Shown one piece after another: positions 1 through 8,346 of a DNA stretch of 10,680 nucleotides. Under the pieces are notes generated by a model. The model was not told where the DNA came from. It saw only the letters and a list, made by a program, of their open reading frames with translations, and did no database searches. The position numbers and the translations under genes were made by a program. Every line of letters starts with the position of its first letter. The first letter of the stretch is position 1. This DNA is from Tannerellaceae bacterium (GTDB lineage Bacteria > Bacteroidota > Bacteroidia > Bacteroidales > Tannerellaceae), in contig JAISCM010000029.1 in NCBI GenBank assembly GCA_031265595.1, forward strand, positions 1 through 10,680, written 5' to 3'.

Positions 1-494
1 ATGTATTCTACCTGTACGGAGAATTGAAGGCAGCCGGGAGACTGGCCGCTTTGATCGTAAAGAGCCGGAAGGTTGAAAAAATAACATCTATCGGACAGTT
101 GTTGCAGATCATACAGCCTTTTATAAGCAAAGACAAGGAAAAGAAGTTTCTGGCCCGTTTTTTTCAATCGTTGCGTATCGAAGTAAATCATGAATTGCAG
201 GCGCTGAAAGATATGCTACATCAAACGCTGGATGTGATCAGGCCCGGCGGACGGCTGGTGGTGATAACGTACCACTCACTGGAAGACAGGCTGGTAAAGA
301 ATTTTCTGAAGACAGGAAATTTTGAAGGGAAAACGATACAGGATTTTTATGGAAATGTAGAAACACCTTTTCGTTTGATACACACAAAAGCGCTCACCCC
401 CTCGGAAGAGGAAATAGAAAGAAACCCCCGTTCGAGAAGCGCTAAACTACGAATTGCAGAAGTAAAAACAAAAGAAAAAGATGGCGGCAGGTAG
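1..494 (+). CDS. rsmH: RsmH (MraW), 16S rRNA (cytosine(1402)-N(4))-methyltransferase, 3' part only
   Basis: Partial gene cut by the window start. The frame is open from base 3, and the in-frame TTG at 24 is not the real start because family-like sequence (VFYLYGELK) continues upstream of it. RsmH uses S-adenosylmethionine to N4-methylate C1402 in the decoding centre of 16S rRNA and sits near the head of dcw clusters. About 163 C-terminal residues of a usual ~300 are visible; the N-terminal SAM-binding glycine-rich motif lies off the window. Visible family motifs are RIEVNHELQAL (the family's R-x-x-VN-x-EL-x-AL), PGGRLVVITYHSLEDR with HSLEDR at 273-290, and NPRSRSAKLRIAE starting at 423. The last 14 nt overlap the start of the FtsL-like gene, which suggests translational coupling. 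Identification is secure; the upstream part cannot be judged. Confidence 0.96.
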   Translation, partial: VFYLYGELKAAGRLAALIVKSRKVEKITSIGQLLQIIQPFISKDKEKKFLARFFQSLRIEVNHELQALKDMLHQTLDVIRPGGRLVVITYHSLEDRLVKNFLKTGNFEGKTIQDFYGNVETPFRLIHTKALTPSEEEIERNPRSRSAKLRIAEVKTKEKDGGR

Positions 495-822
495 AAAAAA
501 GAAAAAAAGAAAAGAAAACAGATTCTTGTATATACTGGGAGGCGGGATCCTGGAATGGGATTTCTTTCTCCGGCACACGAAAATGATCGTATTGGTGGTA
601 GTACTGGCCTTTTTCTTTATAGGCAACCGTTATACCTGCATGCAGAAATTAAGCGAAATAGACCGTTTGCAGCGGCAATTGCGCGATTTGCGTTACGAAG
701 CCCTTTCTATTTCGTCTGAGCTGACAAGCAACAGCAGGCAATCACAGATAGAATCACTTGTTAAACAACAAGGGCTTGAGCTTGAAGGAGCCAAAAGCCC
801 TCCTTATGAATTATTCAAATAA
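481..822 (+). CDS. ftsL: FtsL-like cell division protein (Bacteroidota type)
   Basis: Small 113-aa protein with the layout of FtsL: a very basic cytoplasmic N-terminus (GRKKKKRKE, residues 4-12), one membrane helix at about 35-49 (MIVLVVVLAFFFIG), then an extracytoplasmic heptad-like segment at about 53-84 (LSEIDRLQRQLRDLRYEA) predicted to form a coiled coil. FtsL proteins join FtsB- and FtsQ-type partners to recruit and activate FtsW/FtsI at the division site. Sequence similarity among FtsL proteins is poor, so the call rests mainly on topology, size and position between rsmH and ftsI, the standard place for ftsL. The ATG at 481 overlaps rsmH by 14 nt and follows an extremely A-rich stretch (464-480), with no Shine-Dalgarno site. 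The gene ends 1 nt before the chosen ftsI start. Function is inferred; identity as the Bacteroidota FtsL-like family is likely. Confidence 0.82.
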   Translation: MAAGRKKKKRKENRFLYILGGGILEWDFFLRHTKMIVLVVVLAFFFIGNRYTCMQKLSEIDRLQRQLRDLRYEALSISSELTSNSRQSQIESLVKQQGLELEGAKSPPYELFK

Positions 823-823
823 A

Positions 824-2986
824 ATGGCAGAAAAAAACGAACTCAGAGAGGCTGAACAACGGGGTAGCCAGGCGCTTCTTCGTTACATTGCCGTAATTAT
901 AGCCTTGCTGCTGGTGGTAGTAGGGATTATGGCCAATACCATCCGGACGGCTTTTGTAGATAATAAAGAGTGGATGAAAATTGCCGAACAACAGAAATAT
1001 TCCGACAGGTTAGTCTACCCAAGCCGGGGGAATATCTATTCGGCCGACGGACGATTGATGGCCACCAGCGTACCCCGCTACTATACCTATATTGATTTTA
1101 AAGCCGACGGGTTTAAAGTAGATACGTTCCTGCACTCCAAACGGCACAACGTAGATTCGCTGGCTCATTATCTGGCCAATAACCCCGGAGGGAAAACAGC
1201 GGCGGAATATAAAGCGCATTTATTGAAAGGCCTTAAAAGTAAAAGCAGGCAATACGCCGTATACGGGCCCAAGGTATCTTATGCGCAACTGAAAGAAATA
1301 CGCACCTACCCCTTTATTCGCCTGGGTACGAACAGAAGCGGATTTTATAGCAGGGAAATGGTAGAACGCCAACGCCCGTTCGGCTCGTTAGCTTCCCGCA
1401 CGATCGGAGACGTCTTTGGCGAAATAGATACTACAGGCGTAACCAAAGGGCGCAACGGCCTGGAGATGCAATACGATTCTTTACTACGGGGCGTGCCCGG
1501 ACTGAACTCCGTACGCAAGATAAACGGCGTATTGACAAATATTACAGAAATAGAACCGACAGCCGGAATGGACGTCCGTTCTACTATTGATATAGATATA
1601 CAAGACATCACCGAGAAGTCATTGGTGGATATGCTCCGGACGATAGATGCGGAATCGGGGACGGCGATTGTGATGGAAGTAAAGACCGGCGAGGTGAAGG
1701 CGATCACGAATATGGCCCGGATGAAGGCCGGCGTTTATGGAGAAACAAAGAATCATGCCGTGGCCGATATGCTGGAGCCGGGCTCTACGTTCAAGGTAGC
1801 CTCTATTATGGTGGCCCTCGAAGACGGCAAATGCCAGCCTTCCGACTTAGTAGAAACCGGCAACGGCATTTTTGTGTATGGCGGAAAGGAAATAAGAGAC
1901 CATAACCGGGCCAAGGGAGGCTATGGAACCATCACGGTAGAAGAGGCGATCTGGTTTTCATCAAATATCGGAGTATCAAGAACCATCATTAACGGATATG
2001 AGAAGCAGCCGGAGAAATTTGTAGAAGGCATCTACCGGTTAGGCTTAACGGAAGACTTACGGATAGAGATCCCCGGCTCCGGGCATGCCATCGTCCGTAT
2101 GCCCAACAAGACAAGGTCGAATTGGTCGAAAACGGCCTTACCCTGGATGTCGTTTGGATACGAAACGCAAATCCCTCCTATCTATATGCTCAACTTTTTC
2201 AATGCAATTGCGAATGACGGCAAAATGCTTCGCCCGATATTTACAAAAGAAATCATACAGAACGGAGAGACGGTACAACGCTTTTCTACCGAAGTGATCA
2301 GATCGTCCATTTGTTCGAATAAGACGCTGCGTATCATACAAGGCATGCTGGAAGGCGTTGTAGAAAAGGGAACGGGCACGGCGGTTCATTCCAACGCCAT
2401 TAAGATAGCCGGCAAGACGGGCACGGCGCAGATTGCCGAAGGAGGCAGTTATAAGGGAAACGGGCACCTGGTTTCTTTTATCGGGTATTTTCCGGCAGAC
2501 GACCCGGAGTTCACCTGCATGGTTCTTATCCGGCGTCCCCGGAACGGCATTCCTGCAGGCGGGACGATGTCGGGGGCTGTTGTAAAATCCATCGCCGAAA
2601 AGATAAGCGCCAAGCGGATGCGGTATGACATTCGCGAGATAGCGGCAGACTCGCTTGCCGTCTCTATTCCAACGCCCAAGGCCGGCGATGTGAAAGCTTT
2701 GCGACAAGTATTGCGCAAATTAGATATTAAAACAACCTCGAACCATATAGCGTCTTCCTGGGTACGGGCAAAAGCAAATGACTCCCGGGTAGAATTGGAT
2801 GATATAAATGTAAAGAAAGGACTCGTCCCCCATGTAGTAGGCATGGGCGTTAAAGATGCAGTTTATCTGCTGGAAGACGCCGGATTGAAAGTAGAGCTTA
2901 GCGGTTTGGGGCGGGTCGTCAGGCAGTCTATCCAGCCTGGGGCGCAAGCGCAGAAAGGACAAACAATAACACTAACATTGCAATAA
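824..2986 (+). CDS. ftsI: FtsI/PBP3-type septal transpeptidase with C-terminal PASTA domain
   Basis: Class B penicillin-binding protein of 720 aa that cross-links septal peptidoglycan on the outer face of the cytoplasmic membrane and is a beta-lactam target. It has a short cytoplasmic N-terminus, a membrane anchor at about 19-40, a pedestal/dimerisation region beginning near the [13 protein letters not shown] motif (from R68), and a transpeptidase domain at about 253-600. The three catalytic motifs are intact: STFK at 321-324 (nucleophile Ser321), SSN at 379-381 and KTGT at 531-534. A single PASTA-like domain occupies about 666-720 (VPHVVGM...[16 protein letters not shown]). This makes it longer than E. 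coli FtsI (588 aa) and closer in layout to SpoVD-type proteins. I chose the ATG at 824, 1 nt after the ftsL stop. The in-frame ATG at 806 and TTG at 758 overlap ftsL; 806 would add six residues and cannot be excluded. Co-transcription with ftsL and ftsW fits a septal synthase complex. Confidence 0.95.
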   Translation: MAEKNELREAEQRGSQALLRYIAVIIALLLVVVGIMANTIRTAFVDNKEWMKIAEQQKYSDRLVYPSRGNIYSADGRLMATSVPRYYTYIDFKADGFKVDTFLHSKRHNVDSLAHYLANNPGGKTAAEYKAHLLKGLKSKSRQYAVYGPKVSYAQLKEIRTYPFIRLGTNRSGFYSREMVERQRPFGSLASRTIGDVFGEIDTTGVTKGRNGLEMQYDSLLRGVPGLNSVRKINGVLTNITEIEPTAGMDVRSTIDIDIQDITEKSLVDMLRTIDAESGTAIVMEVKTGEVKAITNMARMKAGVYGETKNHAVADMLEPGSTFKVASIMVALEDGKCQPSDLVETGNGIFVYGGKEIRDHNRAKGGYGTITVEEAIWFSSNIGVSRTIINGYEKQPEKFVEGIYRLGLTEDLRIEIPGSGHAIVRMPNKTRSNWSKTALPWMSFGYETQIPPIYMLNFFNAIANDGKMLRPIFTKEIIQNGETVQRFSTEVIRSSICSNKTLRIIQGMLEGVVEKGTGTAVHSNAIKIAGKTGTAQIAEGGSYKGNGHLVSFIGYFPADDPEFTCMVLIRRPRNGIPAGGTMSGAVVKSIAEKISAKRMRYDIREIAADSLAVSIPTPKAGDVKALRQVLRKLDIKTTSNHIASSWVRAKANDSRVELDDINVKKGLVPHVVGMGVKDAVYLLEDAGLKVELSGLGRVVRQSIQPGAQAQKGQTITLTLQ

Positions 2987-2990
2987 AACA

Positions 2991-4451
2991 ATGAAACTAA
3001 AAACACTGATAGAGTCAGCAGGCGTTCGGGATACCGGCGGAATGGATAATCCTGAAATAATGACGATCCAATCCGATTCGCGTAAAGTAGAAAACGGCTC
3101 CTTGTTTGTGGCTGTACGCGGCACAGCCACCGACGGGCATGCGTATATAGAAAGCGCCATTGAGAAGGGCGCCATAGCAGTTGTCTGCGAAGCCGTTCCC
3201 GAGGCGCTCAAAGAAAAAGCGATTTTCATCGCAGTAACAGATCCGGCTAAGGTTTTAGGAGAATTAATGGCTACCTGGTATGATTATCCGTCGGATAAAT
3301 TAATCTTAGTAGGCGTCACAGGTACGAACGGGAAGACAACGATCGCCACCTTGCTCTACGAAATGTTCCGCAAAATGGGATATAAAGTGGGTCTATTGTC
3401 AACCGTTTGTAATTACATAGACGACAAAGCCATTCCTACAGATCATACAACGCCCGATCCGGCTACGCTACAACGCTTATTGGCCGGGATGGTAGAGGCA
3501 GGATGCGAATACGCCTTTATGGAAGTAAGCTCGCACGCCATAGACCAGAGGCGTATCAGCGGATTGTCGTTCGACGGCGGGATCTTCACAAACCTCACGC
3601 GCGATCATTTAGACTATCATAAGACTGTAGACAATTACCTGAAAGCGAAAAAGAAGTTTTTCGATGAGTTGCCAGCTACGGCCTTCGCCCTCGTCAATAT
3701 AGATGATAAGGCCGGAGCCGTTATGCTACAGAATACAGCGGCCCAAAAGCTCACCTACTCCCTCCGGACGATGGCTGACTTTAAAGGAAAGATACTCGAA
3801 TCCCTTTTTGAGGGGACAGACTTATTAATAAATGGAAAGGAAGTAATGGTTCCTTTTGTGGGGCGTTTTAATGCGTATAACCTGTTGGCTGTTTATGGGG
3901 CGGCTATCGCTTTGGAGAAGGAACCGGAAGAAATACTGGTAACGCTTAGTATGCTTCATCCCGTATCCGGTAGATTTGAAACGATCCCGTCGCCACTCGG
4001 TTATACGGCCATTGTAGATTATGCCCATACGCCCGACGCCCTGGTGAACGTACTCCATAGCATCCGCGAAGTAGTAGACAATAAAGGACGTATTATTACG
4101 GTAGTAGGCGCCGGCGGAAACCGGGATAAAGGCAAACGGCCGCTTATGGCGCAAGAGGCAGCGCGTTTGAGCGACCAGGTAATTTTAACCTCAGACAATC
4201 CCCGCTTTGAAGAACCGGGCGATATACTGAACGATATGGCAGCAGGCCTGACGGCCAGCGATTCGGAACGTACATTGTGCATTACAGACCGCGCCCAGGC
4301 AATCAAAACGGCTACGCTTTTAGCTAAAAAAGGAGATGTGATCCTTGTAGCAGGCAAAGGCCATGAAGATTATCAGGAAATAAAAGGCGTAAAATACCCC
4401 TTCGACGACAGAGAGAAACTAAAAGAACTATTTACCATACAACAACGATAA
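2991..4451 (+). CDS. murE: MurE, UDP-MurNAc-L-Ala-D-Glu:meso-diaminopimelate ligase
   Basis: Cytoplasmic ATP-dependent Mur ligase of 486 aa (usual length ~490) that adds the third residue of the peptidoglycan stem peptide. The N-terminal UDP-substrate domain includes [17 protein letters not shown] (28-44). The central ATPase domain has the P-loop GTNGKTT at 111-117, the [11 protein letters not shown] segment at 178-188, the [10 protein letters not shown] motif at 201-210, and YLKAK at 216-220, whose Lys220 is the expected carbamylated lysine. The C-terminal domain has SGRFE (326-330), DYAHTPDAL (343-351), DNPR at 402-405 and GKGHEDYQ at 455-462. DNPR together with the following GKGHE marks meso-DAP rather than lysine specificity, so the wall is predicted to be DAP type. 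The ATG lies 4 nt after the ftsI stop with no Shine-Dalgarno site, only A-rich sequence, as is common in Bacteroidota. Nothing is missing or truncated. Confidence 0.97.
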   Translation: MKLKTLIESAGVRDTGGMDNPEIMTIQSDSRKVENGSLFVAVRGTATDGHAYIESAIEKGAIAVVCEAVPEALKEKAIFIAVTDPAKVLGELMATWYDYPSDKLILVGVTGTNGKTTIATLLYEMFRKMGYKVGLLSTVCNYIDDKAIPTDHTTPDPATLQRLLAGMVEAGCEYAFMEVSSHAIDQRRISGLSFDGGIFTNLTRDHLDYHKTVDNYLKAKKKFFDELPATAFALVNIDDKAGAVMLQNTAAQKLTYSLRTMADFKGKILESLFEGTDLLINGKEVMVPFVGRFNAYNLLAVYGAAIALEKEPEEILVTLSMLHPVSGRFETIPSPLGYTAIVDYAHTPDALVNVLHSIREVVDNKGRIITVVGAGGNRDKGKRPLMAQEAARLSDQVILTSDNPRFEEPGDILNDMAAGLTASDSERTLCITDRAQAIKTATLLAKKGDVILVAGKGHEDYQEIKGVKYPFDDREKLKELFTIQQR

Positions 4452-4460
4452 GCACACACT

Positions 4461-5726
4461 ATGTTATATTATCTTTTTACCTATTTAGACCAGTTGGATT
4501 TCCCCGGAGCGGGTGTATTCAAATACATTTCTTTCCGCTCGGGATTAGCGTTGATTTTATCCCTTTTTATATCTACAGCCATCGGACGGCGTATTATAAA
4601 CGGATTGCAACGGATGCAAATAGGTGAAACCGTACGCGAGTTGGGGATAGAAGGACAAACAAATAAAGAAGGGACGCCTACAATGGGGGGCATCATCATT
4701 ATTATTGCCATCCTCGTGCCGGTTTTGCTTTGTGCCCGGTTGGATAATATCTACCTTATCCTGATGATCATTACTACGCTTTGGCTGGGATGTATCGGGT
4801 TTGCGGATGATTATATTAAGGTATTCCGGAAGAATAAGAACGGATTGCAGGGATGGTTTAAGATCATCGGGCAGGTAGGGCTCGGGTTAATTGTCGGGGT
4901 CGTCTTGTATCTGAGCCCGGCTGTTGTGATCCGCGAGAATATTGAAGTATTCAATGAAGAGAATAACACCGTAGAATCTGTGAATCTCCATCCGACAGAG
5001 ACCAAATCAACCAAGACAACCATTCCTTTTCTCAAGAACAATAATTTCGATTATGCGTTGTTGGCCGGTTGGGCGGGCAAGTATAAAGTAGAACTAACCT
5101 GGGCGATCTTTGTCTTGATAGTTATCTTTATTGTGACAGCCGTATCGAACGGATCTAATCTGACGGACGGCTTAGACGGCTTAGCTGCCGGAAGTTCGGC
5201 CATTATCGGCGTGGCTTTGGGGATACTGGCCTATATGTCGTCGCATGCAGAGTTTGCTTCTTTCCTTAATATCATGTTCATTCCCGGAGCGCAGGAACTG
5301 GTGATCTTTGCTGCGGCTTTTATTGGGGCCACGATCGGGTTTCTCTGGTATAACTCCTATCCCGCCCAGGTGTTTATGGGCGATACCGGTAGCCTTACGC
5401 TGGGAGGTATCATTGCTGTGTTTGCTATTATTATACGTAAAGAGCTACTGATCCCTCTACTCTGTGGCATATTTGTTGCCGAGAGTGTCTCGGTAATGGT
5501 TCAGGTATTTTATTTTAAATACACAAAGAAAAAATACGGAACAGGTAAGCGTGTATTGAAAATGACGCCTCTGCACCACCATTTCCAGAAGGCCGGAAAT
5601 GCAGGGATAGATGCGATCCTACAGAAGCCGCTCAATATTGTGCCCGAATCGAAGATTGTAGTCCGGTTCTGGTTGATAGGAATTATTTTAGCTGTGATAA
5701 CAATAGTAACTCTAAAGATGAGATAA
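4461..5726 (+). CDS. mraY: MraY, phospho-N-acetylmuramoyl-pentapeptide-transferase
   Basis: Integral membrane enzyme that transfers phospho-MurNAc-pentapeptide from UDP to undecaprenyl phosphate, forming lipid I on the cytoplasmic face. Family signatures are intact: EGTPTMGG (70-77), [16 protein letters not shown] (114-129) with the Asp pair 116/117, [17 protein letters not shown] (230-246) with the catalytic-site Asp236/Asp239, [12 protein letters not shown] (305-316), and the triple-His motif PLHHHFQ (370-376). About ten hydrophobic helices are apparent. The protein is 421 aa against ~360 in E. coli. Most of the excess is a polar segment at about 154-206 between the 4th and 5th helices, on the extracytoplasmic side where other MraYs have a short hairpin. 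The ATG lies 9 nt after murE. The conserved motifs argue that the enzyme is active despite the insert. Confidence 0.97.
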   Translation: MLYYLFTYLDQLDFPGAGVFKYISFRSGLALILSLFISTAIGRRIINGLQRMQIGETVRELGIEGQTNKEGTPTMGGIIIIIAILVPVLLCARLDNIYLILMIITTLWLGCIGFADDYIKVFRKNKNGLQGWFKIIGQVGLGLIVGVVLYLSPAVVIRENIEVFNEENNTVESVNLHPTETKSTKTTIPFLKNNNFDYALLAGWAGKYKVELTWAIFVLIVIFIVTAVSNGSNLTDGLDGLAAGSSAIIGVALGILAYMSSHAEFASFLNIMFIPGAQELVIFAAAFIGATIGFLWYNSYPAQVFMGDTGSLTLGGIIAVFAIIIRKELLIPLLCGIFVAESVSVMVQVFYFKYTKKKYGTGKRVLKMTPLHHHFQKAGNAGIDAILQKPLNIVPESKIVVRFWLIGIILAVITIVTLKMR

Positions 5727-5728
5727 GG

Positions 5729-7063
5729 ATGGAACGGATTGTCATACTCGGAGCCGGAGAGAGTGGAACCGGCGCAGCTATTCTGGCGAAAGCGAAAGGA
5801 TATGATGTGTTTGTCTCCGATTCTTCCGTTATCAAACAGAAATATAAAGAGATGTTGGATAGCAGAGGCATCCGCTGGGAAGAAGGGCATCATACGGAAG
5901 ACGAGGTTCTTTCTGCCGGGGAAGTAATCAAGAGCCCCGGCATACCCGGTAAAGCGCCCATCATAGAGAAACTGATAAAAAAGGATATACCTGTTATTTC
6001 CGAAATAGAATTTGCCGGGCGCTATTCGGATGCGGTGATGATTTGTATTACCGGCAGTAACGGGAAGACTACTACAACGATGCTAACGTATCATATCCTT
6101 AAAGAAGCAGGCCTGGATGTGGGCCTGGCCGGAAACGTGGGAAACAGCCTGGCGCTACAGGTAGCAGAAAGCCCGCATGCCTGTTATGTGATAGAATTGA
6201 GCAGTTTTCAGTTGGATAATATGTATCGTTTTAAGGCTGATATGGCTGTATTATTGAATATAACGCCTGATCATTTAGACCGCTATGATTACAATATGCA
6301 GAATTATATCGACTCGAAATTCCGTATTATACAAAATCAAACGGAAAAGGATGCCTTTATCTTCTGGAATGACGACCCTGTTATCGTCAGGGAAGTAGCT
6401 AAAAGAAAGCCGGTGGCAACTCTTTATCCTTTTGCCTCAGATGCCCGGGATGGCATCAAAGGATATGTAAAAAAAGAACAATTGGTTATTGACACAAAAA
6501 AGGGTTTATTTACAATGGAACAAGACTTATTAGCCCTGACAGGCACGCACAACTTGTATAACTCGTTGGCCTCGGGCATTACAGCTAAGCTAATGGATAT
6601 TCATAATGAAAATATCCGTGCATCACTGAGCAACTTTACAGGAGTTGAACATCGACTGGAAAAAGTAGCCCGGGTAAGAGGCATTGATTTTGTGAACGAC
6701 TCGAAAGCTACCAATGTCAACTCCTGCTGGTATGCCTTGCAAAGTATGCAGACGAAAGTAGTTTTAATTCTGGGAGGCGTAGATAAAGGAAACAATTATT
6801 CGGAAATAGACGAATTGGTAAAAGAGAAGGTGAGCGCCTTGATCTTTTTAGGCATTGACAATGCCAAGCTACATTCCTTCTTTGATGGAAAGGGGCCGAA
6901 AACAGAAGACGCCCGCTCGATGCAGGAAGCTGTAGATAAGGCCTATCGATTGGCTAAAAAAGGAGATACGGTTTTGTTGTCTCCCTGTTGCGCCAGTTTT
7001 GATCTTTTCACCAGCTATGAAGACCGGGGGGATCAGTTTAAGAATTGTGTACTTAATTTGTAA
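5729..7063 (+). CDS. murD: MurD, UDP-N-acetylmuramoyl-L-alanine:D-glutamate ligase
   Basis: Cytoplasmic Mur ligase of 444 aa (E. coli 438) that adds D-Glu to UDP-MurNAc-L-Ala using ATP. The N-terminal Rossmann-like UDP domain starts with VILGAGESGTG (5-15), followed by KSPGIP (68-73). The ATPase domain has TGSNGKTTTT (108-117), ELSSFQLD (156-163), NITPDHLDRY (177-186) and Lys197 in YIDSKF as the likely carbamylated lysine. The C-terminal domain has GVEHRLE (305-311), NDSKATN (323-329), LILGGVDKG (346-354) and LSPCCASFDLF (417-427). A second Cys stands where many MurDs have Ala (LSPACASFD), a mild substitution. The ATG lies 2 nt after the mraY stop, so initiation is probably coupled to mraY termination; the nearby AAGG at 5725-5728 abuts the start codon and is too close to be a normal ribosome binding site. 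An intact, ordinary family member. Confidence 0.97.
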   Translation: MERIVILGAGESGTGAAILAKAKGYDVFVSDSSVIKQKYKEMLDSRGIRWEEGHHTEDEVLSAGEVIKSPGIPGKAPIIEKLIKKDIPVISEIEFAGRYSDAVMICITGSNGKTTTTMLTYHILKEAGLDVGLAGNVGNSLALQVAESPHACYVIELSSFQLDNMYRFKADMAVLLNITPDHLDRYDYNMQNYIDSKFRIIQNQTEKDAFIFWNDDPVIVREVAKRKPVATLYPFASDARDGIKGYVKKEQLVIDTKKGLFTMEQDLLALTGTHNLYNSLASGITAKLMDIHNENIRASLSNFTGVEHRLEKVARVRGIDFVNDSKATNVNSCWYALQSMQTKVVLILGGVDKGNNYSEIDELVKEKVSALIFLGIDNAKLHSFFDGKGPKTEDARSMQEAVDKAYRLAKKGDTVLLSPCCASFDLFTSYEDRGDQFKNCVLNL

Positions 7064-7074
7064 TAGTAAGCAAT

Positions 7075-8346
7075 ATGGAATTGGCGAATAAGTTATTTAA
7101 GGGCGACCGGGTGATATGGATCATCTACATATTTCTTTGTTTGATTTCGTTGATTGAGGTATTCAGCGCTACCAGTACGCTTGCCTATAAAAGCGCCAAT
7201 TACTGGAAGCCGGTAGCGGATCATAGTTTGTTTCTGTTGGGAGGATTTGCGCTTGTCCTGGTTTTGCACCACCTGCCTTCCCATTTTTTATCCACGTTGA
7301 TTTTATTGTTACCTGTTTCGATTGTGTTGCTGATCGTAACGCCTATATTCGGAGAAAAAACCAATGATGCGCATCGCTTTCTGAACCTGTTTGGCATTAT
7401 TAGCTTTCAACCTTCCGAACTGGCTAAATTGGGCAGTGTAGTGTTTGTAGCATTCCTGTTAAGCAAACAGGAGGAATATGGAGCCAACAGTGTTTTTAAG
7501 TATATACTGATCGGCGTTGGTCTTGCTTGTGCGTTTATCTTTTTAGATAATATATCCACAAGCGCTATTTTGTTTGTTATCTGTCTTCTGATGATGTTTA
7601 TCGGGCAAATCCCTTTTAAGAAACTGTCTTTACTTATCCTCTCCGTTATCGTGCTGGGCGCTATTTTTATAGCGCTGTTGTTCATACTTCCTGACGATGT
7701 GCTTAAAGTAGCCGGGCGCCGTATGCCGACGGCAAAGGAGCGTATTCATAACTTTTTTGAAGAGAAACCGCCATTAGACGCCAGCACGTATAAGATAACA
7801 GATGATAATTACCAGGTATCGCATGCCCAGATAGCCATTGCAAACGGCGGTTTGTTTGGCAAGCTGCCCGGACACGGACAACAACGTGATTTCCTGCCGC
7901 AGGCGTTTTCCGACTTTATTTATGCCATCATTATTGAAGAGCTGGGGATTGTTCTCGGGGGGGGGCTTGTCTTACTCGCCTATGTTATCTTGATGATGCG
8001 AGTCGGATTGATTGCCCGTAAATGCGACAAGCTATTCCCTAAATATTTAGTGATAGGATGCGGATTGATGATCGTTGTGCAGGCTTTTGCCAATATGGCT
8101 GTGGCTGTAGGGCTTTTCCCTGTCACGGGGCAACCGTTGCCTTTAGTCAGCAGAGGGGGGACTTCTATGATAATTTCCTGTATCTACATCGGGATTATCT
8201 TAAGTGTGAGCCGTTTCGGCGCTGGCATGGGCAATGAGGAGGAGGAGGAAGAAGATGACTTGCAACCGGAATTTATGGAAATAGAAACAGATATAGCAGA
8301 CGATTCTTCATTAACCGCTATTGAAACCCTTACAGAAAAGAAATGA
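7075..8346 (+). CDS. ftsW: FtsW, SEDS-family septal peptidoglycan glycosyltransferase
   Basis: Polytopic membrane protein of 423 aa that polymerises lipid II glycan strands at the septum as the partner of FtsI. About ten membrane helices can be read, with a large extracytoplasmic loop at about 206-275. SEDS features include FQPSELAKL (111-119), GGLFGKLPGHGQQRDFLPQAFSDFIYAIIIEELG (258-291) containing Asp280 at the position of the essential SEDS aspartate, and NMAVAVGLFPVTGQPLPLVSRGGTS (340-364). Presence in a dcw cluster next to murG, with ftsI on the same strand, favours FtsW over RodA. The C-terminus after the last helix (from about 386) is a strongly acidic cytoplasmic tail with six Glu and two Asp in a row (388-395). 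The ATG lies 11 nt after murD with no Shine-Dalgarno site. The end overlaps murG by 4 nt (ATGA). A 9-G run (7957-7965) encodes Gly295-297; the frame is intact across it. Confidence 0.95.
   Translation: MELANKLFKGDRVIWIIYIFLCLISLIEVFSATSTLAYKSANYWKPVADHSLFLLGGFALVLVLHHLPSHFLSTLILLLPVSIVLLIVTPIFGEKTNDAHRFLNLFGIISFQPSELAKLGSVVFVAFLLSKQEEYGANSVFKYILIGVGLACAFIFLDNISTSAILFVICLLMMFIGQIPFKKLSLLILSVIVLGAIFIALLFILPDDVLKVAGRRMPTAKERIHNFFEEKPPLDASTYKITDDNYQVSHAQIAIANGGLFGKLPGHGQQRDFLPQAFSDFIYAIIIEELGIVLGGGLVLLAYVILMMRVGLIARKCDKLFPKYLVIGCGLMIVVQAFANMAVAVGLFPVTGQPLPLVSRGGTSMIISCIYIGIILSVSRFGAGMGNEEEEEEDDLQPEFMEIETDIADDSSLTAIETLTEKK
7957..7965. repeat. Nine-base poly-G homopolymer inside ftsW
   Basis: Nine consecutive G residues encode three glycines (295-297) near the end of the SEDS catalytic helix region, just after the EELG motif. 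The frame is intact here. G runs of this length can slip during replication or be miscalled by sequencing. A one-base change would disrupt an essential gene, so programmed phase variation is unlikely. It is recorded as a sequence feature only. Confidence 0.6.

Noticed and set aside
1345..1707. Antisense open frame (120 aa) in ftsI
   Set aside because: Low-complexity Ser/Ile/Val composition arises from reading conserved ftsI codons backwards; no start context or known domain.
2085..2297. Second + strand open frame (70 aa) inside ftsI
   Set aside because: Out-of-frame within an intact transpeptidase domain; basic, low-information sequence without a domain.
2138..2707. Long antisense open frame (189 aa) opposite the ftsI transpeptidase region
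   Set aside because: It is opposite a strongly conserved coding domain, has no recognisable motif, and its Cys/Arg/His-rich composition is typical of a reverse-strand shadow.
2449..2844. Antisense open frame (131 aa) over the ftsI 3' region
   Set aside because: It overlaps another antisense frame and the real gene; no independent evidence.
5721..5732. AAGG next to the murD ATG as a ribosome binding site
   Set aside because: It directly abuts the start codon, leaving no normal spacing; coupling to mraY termination explains initiation better.
5510..5893. Antisense open frame (127 aa) spanning the mraY-murD junction
   Set aside because: It runs opposite the conserved HHH region of MraY and the MurD N-terminus and has no motif; treated as chance.
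7064..7074. The largest gap (11 nt, murD-ftsW) as a site for a terminator or promoter
   Set aside because: Too short to hold either, and no hairpin or T run is visible.
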